Source: Prosopocoilus inquinatus
Lineage: Eukaryota; Arthropoda; Insecta; Coleoptera; Lucanidae
NCBI GenBank assembly: GCA_036172665.1
Contig: CM069872.1
Coordinates: 46,300,101 to 46,364,100 of the forward strand
Direction of reading: 5' to 3'
DNA length: 64,000 bases
A program made the translations under genes and the position numbers. The notes beneath the pieces are model-generated. The model saw nothing but the letters and a program-made list of their open reading frames with translations. It did no database searches and was not told the origin of the DNA. Positions 20,231 through 33,570 of this stretch are shown piece by piece (position 1 is the first letter of the stretch; every line of letters begins with the position of its first letter).

Positions 20231-22886
20231 AGCTGATTCCTTGTGAAGTGATGCGCTTCCAACTAGTGTGCGTTCTCCCATTAAAAAAATGGGTAAATAA
20301 TAAAATGCCGGACAGCGTAGAGCGGACCGAGTAGGGGCTAAATGCGCGTGGGCGTTTTATCATAATAAAATGTCGATCATAATTTATAGATATTTTATAA
20401 AACCATATAAAATTTACAGAAACAATTAAGTGTTATATGTAAACAGTGCGTAATTATATTCCAGTTACAAAATTATAAATTTCAGCGAAAAGCGACATGC
20501 GGGTGTCGAAACTGGAACGCATACATGCAAACTTTTTGCAAACTCAAATGCTATGTCACAATCGTTAGTTCGGTTCACATCAAGTGCCTTGGATGGAACA
20601 ATATATTTAGAGTGCTAATATTAGTAGAAATTTAATATGCTGCTAACGATTTCAGCTAACACTACTAATAATATTAGTAGCTAACTAGCTAAAAGTTGTT
20701 TGTATGTGTGGAACCGGCGGCGGTAGAAGCTTATTGTATGAAAGAAGTCCAGAGAAAATTCCTCTTTTATTAAGTTATTTAAAAACAAAAGGAATTTATG
20801 AAAGTATCTCTTATAAAGTCATTTAAAAATCAGAAGGAATTTATGGCACGTTTAAAATAACTTTGATATTCCAAAAAAAGTATATTTTTGTAAACCTCAA
20901 GTAATATAAAATTTTCGTCACGTAAAAGAGTAATTTTTCACGGTTGCCGGCCACCTTAATTCGTCTGATAAATTTCCTTATCTTTTAAAAGACCGAATTT
21001 ATGACTTTTAATAAATCTCCACGAGGCAGTGTGTTTATCAAATTGCCGGCTAGAAAACAAACAGCGTAATACGTTAAAAGCGTGCGTAAGGTAAACACTT
21101 TTTAAAAGAACAAACTCAACAGCATCGGCAGTGCCTGCCATTTTCCGTTCCACCCTCTACATAATCTCCCGTTTAATAAAAAAGTAAACCTCGATTTCTC
21201 GCTCATGCGATGAATTGCACTAGACATAAAGCGGGTTAGCACCTGGGGAGTTCTCCTTACTGCCCGGGAATTTCAACCCCAACTTCAAATAATTTGCCTT
21301 TCCTCGCCAGGTGGAAACGATGTAATTGATTATTTTGGGTCGAGCACACATATAGGCAATAGGATTAAACTTTAATTGATTTTATTTTATTTTATTTTTT
21401 ATCCAAACCTGCCACTTGGTCTCTCGTAAAGGGCACTACATGTCTCTGTTAAAAACGTAAGACCTTCATGATTAAAAATTGTAGATTGTCGAAAAAGATT
21501 CCACTTTAACGAATTGTTGAAGTGTTACTAAAAACACTTATGTTTTGATTTTAAAGACGAATTCATCGCAACGACCAATTGTTTTTAAAACTAAAATAAT
21601 TTAAACTTCATACTTCTGACATAAACTTTAGTTGAAATTTTACAAACGTATACTGTATGTTTTAATTCTTCTTGTAAACGTACTTACGTTTATATTTTAA
21701 GCGCTTTTGTCTTAAATCTTTAATTTTCTTGTATGAGTCTTTTAGCTGGAATATAATGAAGTAGATGTACTATAGTCATCAAGCAAAGGGTTTAGTTTTA
21801 CATATGTTATTTTACAATTCAGTCACTTCTGTTTACTTTACAATGTAATATGTTGTGTCTCTGCTGTTTTCAAGTTTCAGTCAAATTGGGGGTATGCTTG
21901 TTATCTCTTTCTAAAATTCAGTAGTACTAGAACTGTATATAAAGAAGTTGAAATTAATTAATTAATGATTTAATGACCTATAAGTTTGTTATTGTTAAGG
22001 GATGTAGACAGAAAATGTTATACATTTATGTTAAACCGTTTTAAGGATTTCTGTCCAGAATGTCGAACAAGGTGAAGGCTAAATCGACTCAGCGTGTATC
22101 CCATGATATAAAAGTTAGTTATAAGGGGAATAAATTTAAATTGCAAATTTGGAAAGGACATCCGCTTTATTAGAATTTCATTCAAATACTGTGTAATATC
22201 GCAAAATCTCATACACGCGGACAAATTGGTAAAATATCAAGTGAGTTTAATCGCAATTCGTTCTTCTATTATCTCACATTTAATTCATCAAATTTTCACG
22301 AAGCAATACAATTTCATGGTTAGCTTTTGAAGTTTGAAATTTATGTTTTCAGGATGCCAGGTTACAGCGTTCTGCAATTTCAGTTATCAATTATTAATTA
22401 TTATCAAGGTAAGGATATGTTGGTGCTGAATTAAATTAATATAATATTAATTTATTGATTATTACTGTGGAAGAATCGCATTATGTGCACACCGTAGAAG
22501 AAAACAGTTTAATTAAAGTGGGGAATTTAAGACAAGTCATTTTTTACTATTAAAATATAAATAAAATATAAAATCTTTTGAGGTTGTTCCTAAGTGTACA
22601 TACTTTTCAGGATATAAAATACGTATTAAGTACTGCTTCAATAAACAATATTTTTATCAGCAGATAAATAAATATTTTTATCCATATCTCACCTATTGTC
22701 ACATTAAGAAAGTCTGAAGATGGATTTAAGTATGCTCCGCATCTTGGCATTAATTTACTTTTTACAATGTAATAATGACGAGGGAGAAAATCGGGACCTA
22801 AAAATTTGAACTTTGTTCGGAAATCGTACAAAAACGAATAACTAAAATGTAAAATCTCAAATATTTAGAACTATCGTATTGTAGGT
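20231..22886. other. non-coding, no gene seen
   Basis: Contains a perfect palindrome CTACTAATA-A-TATTAGTAG at 20662-20680 and a (TTTTA)n stretch near 21378-21402. Short frames are domain-free. Confidence 0.5.
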
Positions 22887-22888
22887 TA

Positions 22889-23803
22889 TACAGTGTGTCC
22901 ACGGATTTTCTGCAATGGTAGACTGACATGTAATTTTGGTATATTCTTCGTTGTTTCAATCGTTTTAAGAAATGCCTTTATTAAAAAATTGTAACCGCAG
23001 TTAAATTGACGAAATTTCACATTTCTTAATACGCAAATTTTTTTTTTTTAGTTTTTTTTAGTTTTTAAATATGGGGAAATATTTATCAATGTAATCCCCA
23101 TCCACCTCTACGCACTTTTCTACCCTTTATCTAAATTCTCTGCACACGTTTCTTAACGTTTCAATTTCTATTTCACCTAATTACTGTTGATGTTTTTTCT
23201 TTTAGATTTTCTAAATTTGTACCATGGCAAAGGTATTGGTCCAAAATGTCCGATCCATCTTCCAGGCTAGTGGTCATCAAGCCTTTAATTAAATTTGTGG
23301 AATGTGCAGTACATCCATTCTGTTAAAAATAAATATAATAAATATTTTCCAAATTCACATCCGAAAGTGATACCGGCTTCATCGGAAAATAAAATTTTGT
23401 AATAAAAAGAGTCGATTGTCTCCATTTTTTTTTCAACCAACAACCAAAATTCTATTCTAAATTCATTGTCTTGAGGATCTAAAGTATTAATAAACTTCGG
23501 TTTGTATGGACGTATTTTATTTTCCTTGTAAATTTTTAACTGTTAGGAGATTTGACATAAAATTTATCTATGGTTGTTTGGTGAGTCGCTTCTCATAACT
23601 TTAACTAGATGTTTTAATTATCAACAAGAGCTTAAGCTCATTGATCACTTTGACAAGTTCGGGTAATGTGATAATTCTGAAAGTAATTTGAACTTAGACA
23701 AATTTTTGAGGGCAAGTAAGCATGTTTTCTAAATTTGAAGCCACAAAAAACGTAAAATAAAAAAGTTCTTGCTCTATTGCAGAAAATTTGTGAACACAGT
23801 GTA
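22889..23803 (-). mobile_element. Tc1/mariner-like transposon, degenerate
   Basis: Inverted termini TACAGTGTGTCCAC and TACACTGTGTTCAC (minus) match at about 25 of 30 positions and both run on to TTTTCTGCAAT. The 915-bp element is flanked by TA on both sides, the Tc1/mariner target. It carries a decayed transposase C-terminus on the minus strand. It is shorter than an intact element of about 1.3 kb. Confidence 0.75.
23058..23220 (-). pseudogene. Tc1/mariner-type transposase C-terminus, decayed
   Basis: The minus strand reads NLENLKEKT, then after a frame break RNVCREFR, a stop, RVEKCVEVDGDYIDKYF and a final stop at 23058-23060. The pattern, LKE followed by R-x-x-C-x-E-x-x-G, resembles the end of Tc1/mariner-type transposases after the catalytic domain. 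Several stops upstream; no DDE residues recoverable. Confidence 0.6.
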
Positions 23804-23805
23804 TA

Positions 23806-24932
23806 AAATTTTTATGGAAAAGTAATTTTTCCAATTATGCATACACTGCGTGGTATGGTATGATTTCCTATTCCTACGAAACAATAATTTCTTAATGTAT
23901 GCATACTTGGCCATCTGAATGACCTGAGTATGTTAAATACACACTTGACAGCAAAATAACGATGAAAAAAAGACTGTAAATGGGGTATTCAATTACTTTC
24001 GACAAAAATTTACTTTTCTCGCCGCCTTTTTTGAAAAAAATATCTATCAGTAGAGCTGGGATTATATACAAATTGCATATCTGTTTCTATGGCGTATATG
24101 GGCGATATTTTATCTTTTCGATACATACCAAACAATTTTGAATCAGATAGATTAATTTAAAAATTGCATAATTTAGGCATCCTGAACATATTTTGTGAAG
24201 AAATGCATATTACTGCATATCTCTGAAATTTTTCAGATGTATTTTTTGATGTACTCATTTTCGTAGAATATTTGCAGATAATAAACTAAATACGTTTTTT
24301 TCTTTTACAAAAGCTGCATTCGATTCGCATTTTAATTCAATTCGTTTATTAGTTTGGATCCATTCAAAATTTCATTTTTACGTGATCTTCGAATGCGAAA
24401 CGAATGCAATTCATAGAAATGTTTTACGTTTGCAGTACGGCACAATTTAAGGTGCTTTCTTTCGCTCACAAGAACGTTGTCTAAACGCGTTTAATTTGAA
24501 TGACAGACGTTGTTTTGCAAACGGATTAATCCCCACCTTCTTTGAAATTTCAGCCCCGATCAATAATTCCCTTTCCCTTTCGAATCAAACTATTTTTATA
24601 TTTTGTTTGGACTGAACTTGCAATTATTTGCAGAAGAACTGTCAATCAATAATTCAAATCTGAGATGTTTTGTTACAACAATTACAAAATCCAGATTCAA
24701 ACTATTCAAAACCAAATTCAAACTTTTAAGCAAAAGAAAGCAGCTTTAGATGCACAATCTAATTAATTTATGTCGTATCCTCGTCGTAAAGTCAAAACAT
24801 CAAACTTCAATTTTTGATTTATTGAGAATTTTTCAATGACAGCCTTTTATTGTAAATATGTTGTAAAATTAACTTCCAGTCCAGTCCAGTCGTGCGCACT
24901 CTGAATTGCTACAACTTGACTTTGACTTGACA
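23806..24932. other. non-coding; possible hAT-like left end near 24050
   Basis: CAGTAGAGCTGGGATTATAT at 24050 resembles a hAT terminus, with TGCATAT repeats following (24076, 24204, 24214). No gene. Confidence 0.4.
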
Positions 24933-25542
24933 TTAAGGTGCGTTCTCAGCTAGGCGATGCGTGTTGGCGTTAAAAAGTGACGTTACCAGCGACGCGGGTT
25001 GCTTTTCCCGATAAGTCGACAAATGTCAAAAGTGAAAAGGTAGGTTAGATCTTGTCGATAATGATCCACATCAAGTTTCCATGATTTAAGGAGAATGTCA
25101 ACTTCCGCCGGTTCAGTACTTGCGATATTCTAACGCGACTGCGTCTGCTGCCTAACTTGAGTTCTAATTAATGCAGATTGTGTTTGTTATTGAGGTTATG
25201 TAGCCTTCGTTGCCGCTGCGAATGAAACAAAATTCGATTTCTGACGTCATCACTAGATTTCCGCGCGGCTTTGCCTTCTGTTTTGAATCAACGAATTAAT
25301 AATCGGATCGTACTTAAAGCCTGTTTTACATTATCATATAAAATGATACCAGAAAAAGATATATCGAGTTTTAGGATAGTGTGAAACAGTAAAACAAGTT
25401 ATGGTACCATGAAATCGTACAGAAACAGATGTATCTCTGTTCGTTTCATAATATTTCTTTTGCTAGTATTTTTTTGGTACTATTTTCTCCTTCAACAGTC
25501 TTAACACCAACGCGTATCGCGTAGCTGAGAACGCAGCTTTAT
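24933..25542. mobile_element. DNA transposon with ~40-bp terminal inverted repeats
   Basis: The left end 24933-24976 and the right end 25498-25542 are inverted repeats sharing GCGTTCTCAGCTA, GCGAT, CG and GTTGGYGTTAA. The left edge has TTAA and the right edge TTTA, so a TTAA target (piggyBac or Kolobok type) is possible but not shown. About 610 bp with no transposase frame: a non-autonomous copy. Confidence 0.68.
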
Positions 25543-25619
25543 AGCACAAGGTATTAAGGGTTTGCCTGGATGAGTATACATACGTTTCACAGCTTCTTTT
25601 GTTGCTACTTCAGTGCAGA

Positions 25620-25863
25620 ATTATGTTCTAAAGTAGGTACATTTTTTGTTGTACGAAGCAAGGCGCAAGGCGCGCATGTGTAGTTCGCTTGCAGGCGAAC
25701 ATAAACGTGTTTGGCGCAAAAATTAAAATACATCGACACAAATCCCAGAAATAATCAAAATCAGTTTAAAATTTCTGAAAATATTATTCATGAAAAGTAA
25801 TCTAACTTGGCACCCCTCAAAATTGACGACCCGGGCAGTTGCCCCTCCTTTTATCCGGCCCTG
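25620..25863 (-). mobile_element. hAT element end fragment
   Basis: On the minus strand, CAGGGCCGGATAAAAGGAGG and GGCAACTGCCCGGG begin at 25863, a typical hAT terminal repeat. The following 8 bases, GTTTGTAG (25864-25871), would be the TSD, but no partner end was found upstream. The 82-codon frame at 25790-26038 runs across this end and is not a gene. Confidence 0.6.
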
Positions 25864-25871
25864 GTTTGTAG

Positions 25872-28439
25872 GCTCATACGACCTGTTTCAAAGTAAGTCA
25901 ACACCATTGTTAACTTTCTTATTATTGGAGCTGCATAGTCGTTTAAATCAGCAAATTCGTTTGTCCTGTTTCGCTGATTACAAATTACAGAAAAAAAAAT
26001 TGAATGCAAAGTTTTCGAAACATTTTAAGGCTGTATAACTTTGCTTTGAAATAGAAAAAATAGAGTTCCAAAAGTTGAATTTTATATTAAATTAGTTAAT
26101 TGTGTAATTTTTTTGAATCAGTTTTCATAATTTAAGTTTGTCGACACTGAACTGGAAATAGTTCAGAAAACAGTAATGGTTTAAATGTTAGTGAGGGGGG
26201 GGGGGGGGTTAACAGATCATGCACGAACCGAACGCGTAAATTATTTTTAAATTGTGCCAAATCGAGTATAGATAAAAAACAAAACTTTTATCACTGTTAT
26301 TAAATAAATAAATCAGTAAATTTTTTTAAAGCATATATGCATATTTATGCATATTTTTTGCATATTCGTGCATATTTTAGCTAAAAAGCTTGCATACACA
26401 TGCGCATATTTCCATCACTTCGGTTTGCTCTATCTATCGGTCAGAATGTGACAAATATTCCGTGTAGGAACAACTCTAACATTCTAACTGAATCTTTTAA
26501 GATAAGGCAGGAAAGTAAATAAAAAACCTCTACTCTCCGTTGATAAAATAAAACGAACTAATTTTAATAATGTCCCAAAAACAACTGCAATGTAATTAGG
26601 AAGCTAGAAAATGAGATTTTCCGGAAGTTATTACGTTCCACCTGACCTGCCCAAACAAATTTTATTTCGCTGAAAATTTCCCGTGTCGTAACTTAAACCG
26701 AAACCAATTACGTCCGGTGAGTCTCTAGCGCCGGAAATAAAAGTGTAGCGTTAAATTCTGGCGTATAAAGAATGAAAAACTTTCCAAGTTTTCGCGAAAT
26801 TATTCATGGCGAAGAGAGACGCATTCGCCTTAACAAACTTACAAACTCGCAAAACTTCGGGTAAGTAAAACCTCATGAATGCTGATTTTGCACGCAGAAA
26901 AGCATTAATAAAGTCGGGACTTACCTATCATTTCGTAAGAGGCGAAGGAGTCTGCGATGATAAACGACAGTACACATAACTTCAGAAACCACATGTTTAC
27001 TGAATTATGCACAATAATTCTTTGCGGAATACTACAACACTACACCCAATATAATAATTTTATATATACTTTTTAATATTAGAGTTTTTTTTGTTTTAAT
27101 GCGAATCACATTTCAGTTTGTTCCATGGTTAGATTAATTATGAAAGAAAAAAGGTAGTTTTAAAGTAGAACTAAAAGTGTCAACTACTTTCTTGAAAACA
27201 CAATTTGGCACAAAAAGTTTGTTTTCTGTATAACGGGGTTTATTTCTCCAAAATTAATCGCGCATTTGTCGGTTGACTCTCGCTTGCACTGTCAAGCAAG
27301 CATCTAAAGGACTATTCCGGGTGGCGCTCGGATTTCTACTGGAATAAACTCCGGGCATCGTTTCGCTATTCGAAATGTACCGTTTCTTGTGCGCTTGTGC
27401 CGTCGTACAGTGTGTGTATGTGTGTGTGTGTGTGTGTGGTCCTGTTATGATTTACTGGCAATTTCTTAATTGCTGTTCGGGAAAACGGTGCAACCAATAT
27501 GGTTTTATTAGATTTCTTTGGGCGACAAGTTCCTCCCCGGCCCGAACAACATCGCGATCTCTTAAACGACAAATTTAATTAGAAAGCTGAACTTTCTCTT
27601 CGGTTCGTTCCACGCGATTTTATGTAATTTCAAAGTCGAATCGAAAACACGCATTTCACTCAAATAAATTTATCCAATTTAGATGTCCATAAATTTCGAA
27701 TCGAATTCGAAATATGATTAAATATGTAAATGATATTTTGCCGGGTTTAATCGAAATCGAATTGAACAGCCACTAAAAGAATCATATTAATTTGTGGTTA
27801 AATATGAATTAAATCAGCTCTTGGCCTCGGTTATTCATTCATATATTCATTACACAAAGAGATTCAATGCAAAATCATCGTGTATTAAAAGATACTGAAG
27901 ATGATTCGCCTCTACATAACTTTGAATTTCATTTTTTTTTCTTTTCCAACTACCCAAAAATAACAAATCAAAATACTAAATTATCTTCAATATAAAATAC
28001 TTGTGCGTATTTAGCTTTCTCTCGTTCCTCAGTGCCTTCACATGTTTGTATATAATCTGTTTTCCTGTTTATGTAATAAATTGTTTTATTCAAGTTATAA
28101 ACTATTCAAAAAATAAGCAGTACTGCTAAAAATATCAAAAAGAGAGGTTTTCGAAGACATCGAATGTGTTTATAAGAAGATAACTGTATCATACCCTGGA
28201 TGACATTCATTCAGTACATGACATGATGACATTCATCCAGTGTATGATACACCATATTATCCATTGCTCAAGGATCTTGCATATTGACAATAGAGTCCAA
28301 TACTTATACTCTAAATTAGTTCTACATGTCGTCGATCTTGATGAAAATCGGAACTTAGAATTCTGTGTATCAGATTTTTTTTTATATTAACAAAAATGAA
28401 AGAAGATCGATCGAATATGACAGTTACTTCTAACCTTCA
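25872..28439. other. non-coding with low-complexity tracts
   Basis: Contains a run of 14 G (26195-26208), a cluster of TGCATATTT-type repeats (26330-26412) and a TG microsatellite (27411-27439). Frames near 27366-27578 owe their length to the TG tract. No gene supported. Confidence 0.5.
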
Positions 28440-29065
28440 GAGGAAACCGACTGAGAGGGAAGCAACTATCGAAAGTGTGACTTGCAATTGTTGAACGAAG
28501 TCAAGAACAACAAAAGTTCGACTGATTCTGATGAAAGAGAAAAAGAAACAGATTGTTAAAGACGATTTTAGATTAAAAAAATTAGAAGAAGAAGATAATC
28601 GGATCCGAAATTATTCATGAAAGACAGAAAAAGACGTAAACGAAAGGAGAACGATCGATGTCGATGAGAAAGAAATAAAAAGAAAGTGTAGAAAGAATTA
28701 TTTATTTCAAGCGTAAAAAGAAGAAATGCGAGGAAACCAAAAGAAAAAGGCGTGATTCGAAATTATCGAATAATAAAGGCGAAACACAAAGTGATCGATC
28801 GAAATTGACAAGGAAAACAAAGAAATTTATAAAAAAGAAGAAAACGAACGAACTGCGATTCCAAGTTTTTGATTGAAGACGGGAAATATGAATATATTTA
28901 TTTCAGACAAAAAAAAGAGAAAGGAAAAAATGGGAAGGGAAAGAAAAGAAGCAATTTGAAAAATACAAACAAAAAAAAAGAAATTTATGAATGAAGAAAG
29001 AAAATAAAAATATTTATTTATAACACAAGAAAAAGAAATGTGGGAAAACGAAAAGAAAAGTCATC
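28440..29065 (+). repeat. purine-rich strand-asymmetric tract
   Basis: About 600 bp in which the plus strand is strongly A/G-rich, with recurring AAAGAAA and GAAGAAG. No long frame is open; all three frames have stops, and the conceptual peptide is lysine-rich. It may be an expanded and decayed low-complexity sequence. Confidence 0.5.
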
Positions 29066-29496
29066 CCTACATGCCCATTTCCTGATTACCAAATCTTTGT
29101 TGTGTTCGTAGATAGTGTATCTAATTTCGCCGACTAGACAATCCCATGCTAAATTTAATTGAATTAGTCAGAAATATTTCTAAAACTATTGTTACTATTT
29201 TATTCGTCATGTCAAGTCGCATCAGGAAGAAATTCTGTAAATTCGGTGCAATCAAACGACAAAATAAACCATGAATTATAATAACGTACAGTCATACACA
29301 AGTAAAATGCATCTCCGATCTCCATCCGCAAGCCCCATCCTTAAGACCTTTCGTTTTTGATGACCTAGGACTATCGAAGTTAATACATGGTTTTACAATA
29401 ATCAAGAAGGTCGCGGATAGAGAACAGTGATTCAAGCAATTCCCAGAACTGTTCACGGGTCTGTACCGCGGAGACCATCGATTATTTCTCGCGAAC

Positions 29497-29773
29497 GTAA
29501 GAATATGAAAAATTTTGTGCAAATCGTTTTTGATTGCAGTGAAAACCTCGAGCAGCCTGTGGACAGCTGTTTCAGCCCTGCTTGGGTAATTAGGTTTTCA
29601 CTGCAATCAAAAACGATTTGCACAAAATTTTTCTAAAAATTTTCATTATGCTTTGACCCGCCTTGCATGGGGGACTTATTAGGAGCAAATCCCGCTTCAA
29701 TTTGTCTATCCTACTGCAATGTCAGGTCAAAAAGCGATAGTAAGATGTCGCTATTTTATCTGTAAGAATATGA
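29497..29773. mobile_element. 253-bp insertion with 12-bp TSD, hammerhead-like segment and inverted repeat
   Basis: GTAAGAATATGA flanks the insertion exactly at 29497-29508 and 29762-29773. The body starts AAAATTTTGTGCAAATCG and ends CGCTATTTTATCT, matching both ends of the 97-bp copy at 13296-13392. The first 40 bp recur as a near-perfect inverted repeat at 29591-29632, so there is a 40-bp stem with a ~42-base loop. The loop side holds a degraded hammerhead-like core on the minus strand (29570-29593: CTAATTA, CCC/GGG stem, TGAAAC). Confidence 0.72.
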
Positions 29774-32700
29774 GGTGATAAGAGTGGTTGCTCGTCTATA
29801 TACAGGGTTTTGCATTTATTCACTATCTATTGACAGCCAAGCAGTAAAAACCGAGTTTTTAAATGAAATGTATCACGACTTTAATTAATTAGTGCTTTTC
29901 ATTATAATATATGTCCTTGAAGTCAGTTTTGGAAACTTTTAATTAAGTATCGGGCGTTCAAATAAACACACGTTAACAGTTCGCATTGGTTCGATGAACG
30001 TATGTCGGAGCTGTACTGACAACACTCATTACCAGCAATTCAGTATAAATTTGGACCTACATATATTTTTAAAGCTGTCGGTATATTCGTCAATTTAATG
30101 CAGTAAAGTATCTTTTTGTATTTTTCGTTATAAGTATGTAATAATTTTTGTAGATATACCAGCAGGAAACCTAACAGTTTAGATTCAAGCTGTAATTAAG
30201 CGATATTATTTTCAATAAATAATTGAATAAAATAAATATATCTAGATTGGGTACGAGAAAATATTGGACAAATCATTCTGCAACTGAATGTTTCGAAGCC
30301 AAAATCAATCAATTTTCAATTAATATGAAATGTAATTAACTCTGAAATAAATATCCACAGAGCTTTAAAATTATCAATTTTCGATAATAATTTGTATAAT
30401 TTGCTTTTCATATTTTATCTTATAAATTAAATCATAAAATAATTTGATTTACTAAATTTTAGATACATTTTCTTTTTAATTTTATTATATTATACGATAT
30501 TTAATTTCTTTTAAATACGTGGACATTAAAAAGAACATAAAAACTGTTTTTAATCTTTAATGGACACTGTTAAAATTGCACGAACGACTTTAATCGAGAA
30601 ATTTTATCGGAGAAAAGTTACAAAACTGTAAATTCTGACGTCAAGAAATGAAAATAATAAATTTTATAGCCAAGAATAAGTAAGAACAAAATAGACATGC
30701 GAGAACAAAATGGTAGCTTGTAAGAAATAAACTATAAATTTTTAATTGAAGCACTACTTTATACGATGAAAATTATTATAAAATATACTGGCTGTTCCTA
30801 TAAGATTGGCGACCATAAGTATCTAGAAAACCGTAACCGTGATCGGGAGAAAAAATTTATACTCAAAATGAAAGAAATATTTTTAAGTATTAGTATTGAC
30901 CACAAGGCCAAGACGAGAAATAGAGAAACAAGAATAACTCAGACTCTAAATAAAAATAATAAACAATAAACATGTACTGCATGCAACAATGCTTGAATGT
31001 GCCGCTTAACAATATTATTTATTGTCAGCGTGAAGTTATGAAGAAGTTGTTACTGATGATTCGAAATGAAAGTTCGACAATAATATTTCGATATTATTTG
31101 AGATACAAATCTTAAATGGCTGTTAATCTCAGTGCATTTCATGAATGTTCAAAGTGATTTCGCTTCCGTCATTTAACTTTAACTTTTTATTGTTCATTAC
31201 TTTTATTTAGTGCTTGTGCTTTTCTCATTTATGTGTTTGCTGTCTTTTTCTTTTATTTACATACTTTCTGTCGCTAAACATAATTACACGCTGCATTATA
31301 ATATAATATACACTTTAAATCTGCTGAAAATTCTCTTTCAAACGAGCTGAAGTTCGTTAAAAATATTTTCTTTGAATTCCTCTTGCTTACTTTGATTGTA
31401 TTTTTTTCTCTCTCGAAGCTTTAGGTATTATACCGAGAGTCGTCATCCTTATTGGGACACCTTTTGCGGACGCTTAGAAAAATGGAAAATTAGGTTTGAC
31501 AACTAATTTTATCAGGAAGCTATAATTTTCCTGAAGAAGCGAAACGTCGACATAATTCTCAAAGTTGTTACAGTTTCTGTACGTTTAAACTGTTAGTACG
31601 TTTCGTCAACTAGCCGCGTGTGCTTGTTTTGCTAATAACTTAGTAACGTTCCCTGGAAGTGACGTTAATGCGCCGTTGCTTCTCATTGGTGCGATGTAAC
31701 TACGTCGTCAAGTTCTGTTTTTCGATTGGCCTGCCATGTTTGGTAAGAAAGCGAATCTGTGTGAATTAGGCTCTATGAGTCTTTTGAGGTATTTTTCAAG
31801 GATTTTTTCCAATTGCGGGGTACATTTCTGAAAACCAAGAAAACGAGAACAGTGAATTTCGCATTTGGCGGTATTATTGCATTGGAGTTGCCGATAGTCC
31901 GCTCAGCGTTTGAAAGTTGTAACCATTTTCACGAACGACTGCGGAGCAGAAGCTCAACGACTGTCCGCAGTATTTTGTCAACAAACCACGAGCAGACGTC
32001 AAATGACAGCTGATTAAGTAACGTACCCTTCATGTTTATTTTATTGCATTATCCGACCACAACGCAAATAATTCCGGCACATTCTTGTGCATCACATTAA
32101 ATTATTTCCGTGACGTTTGAGTCAAATTTAAATTAGTTAAGCAGTTGTAACGTTTCGTGACTTCCAGTCAATTTATGCGATCCGTACTGATCTTTATATC
32201 ATTCCAAGTGTTATGTAATGACCTAGTGAATTTAGTTACAAATCTCCCTTATTTATTTATTTCATTTTAGTCACGAGGGCTAACTTCTATTGTTTTTATC
32301 AGCATATTAAGTGTGTCATATTTATTTATATTTACGTCACGGTGTATTGTTACGTCTCTGCCTTAAACGTACGAATGGTGATAAAACTCCTGGCAATTTT
32401 CGTTTATCAGCGTTCGCTGTGGGACCTTGGCAAGCGGTTCCATATTCCATAGTGCGTTCACCAGCTGGGTTTGTTCCCTGGGGCCCTTAGTTTACCGTTT
32501 AACCCACCTATCTCTCCTTCAGAGTCTAGCTTCGGGACAGTTGTTGAAATCACAGCACAATTTGCTAACAGATATCGTAATTATCCTGGAGAGTAATGTA
32601 ATTATCCAGGACAGTATCGTAATAGTAGTAAAATGGTAGTGAAGAGACCGTACAAAAATAATTATATCGTCTAGGAGTTTTCAACTCTCTTGTCAGTACC

Positions 32701-33570
32701 CAGCACAGAAAATGTTTTAATGTGATTTAAAATAAATTGTCCTTGTAGTTAATGATAAAAGATGTTTTATGAAATGGTGTTACTACATGTTCAATATTGT
32801 TCCCGTTCGATTAAATTTCTATAAGTACTACAACAATAACTTTGGCTATTATTAGTTCAGTGTAAGTTGTGTATTTAGAAGCACATAGATCCATTGATGT
32901 TAACATCTCAAGACCTTTACGTGTAATTTCTGGAATTATACCTCGCCGACTGAAATATACTATATTTGACGTGAAATCAATATCGAATTACAGCATTTCG
33001 CTCTCAATCGAAGCCATATTAACATCATTCGTACTACTTTCAGGGACAATCAAGTTCTTTTACGTCCTTTACTATTCATCCTCGCTTAGTCGAAAGTTAG
33101 AATAGAAATGGAATATTATGCTTCTTCGATTGAACTTAGATCTCTGAATTCTAAAAAAGCTTTTAAGAACAACGTGCTGCAGGAGAATAGGACAGTAAAT
33201 GAATCGTTGGATTTTAAAAGAATGTGATAACATCATACAACGTGTGCAGACGATCTGAATACTTTTTCAGTTTCCAATGCCCGAATATTTTTCATCAACG
33301 TTTCTCTCATATTATTTCTATGATTTCTTTTGTTATATCTGTCATTACCGGAACAACATGCAACCTCATAATTTATTTCAGAAACTTCAAGCGATTCAAT
33401 TAATTTGGCTGCATCAGTATTAATGACGCTTTTAGATAGTAAAAGCTTTCGACAGGTATCAAAAGTTCCTTTTTGTGATTAAGTTATATAAATGTGTCCC
33501 GAAATGGTATCCAATTTTCGTAGATTATGAAAAAACATGAACACCAGAAATTTCTAAACGCTCCTGCATA
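29774..33570. other. non-coding, no supported gene
   Basis: Very AT-rich to 31.3 kb. A TATACAGGG sequence at about 29800 looks like a lone Tc1/mariner end. CTGAAGA directly followed by AGCGAAACG at 31531-31545, overlapping a TCAGGAA/TTCCTGA stem, is another hammerhead-like relic. The 31.6-32.7 kb part is somewhat GC-richer, with a TGTTACG start and an AATAAA near 32730, possibly LTR-like but not demonstrable. Confidence 0.4.

Noticed and set aside
24050..26432. One large 2.4-kb hAT element with GCATAT subterminal repeats at both ends
   Set aside because: The left CAGTAGAGCTGGG and the right CCATCACTT do not pair as inverted repeats, and ATATCTAT versus CTATCTAT is a weak TSD; kept only as separate notes.
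27366..27578. Paired frames over the TG microsatellite as genes
   Set aside because: Their length is due to the stop-free TG repeat.
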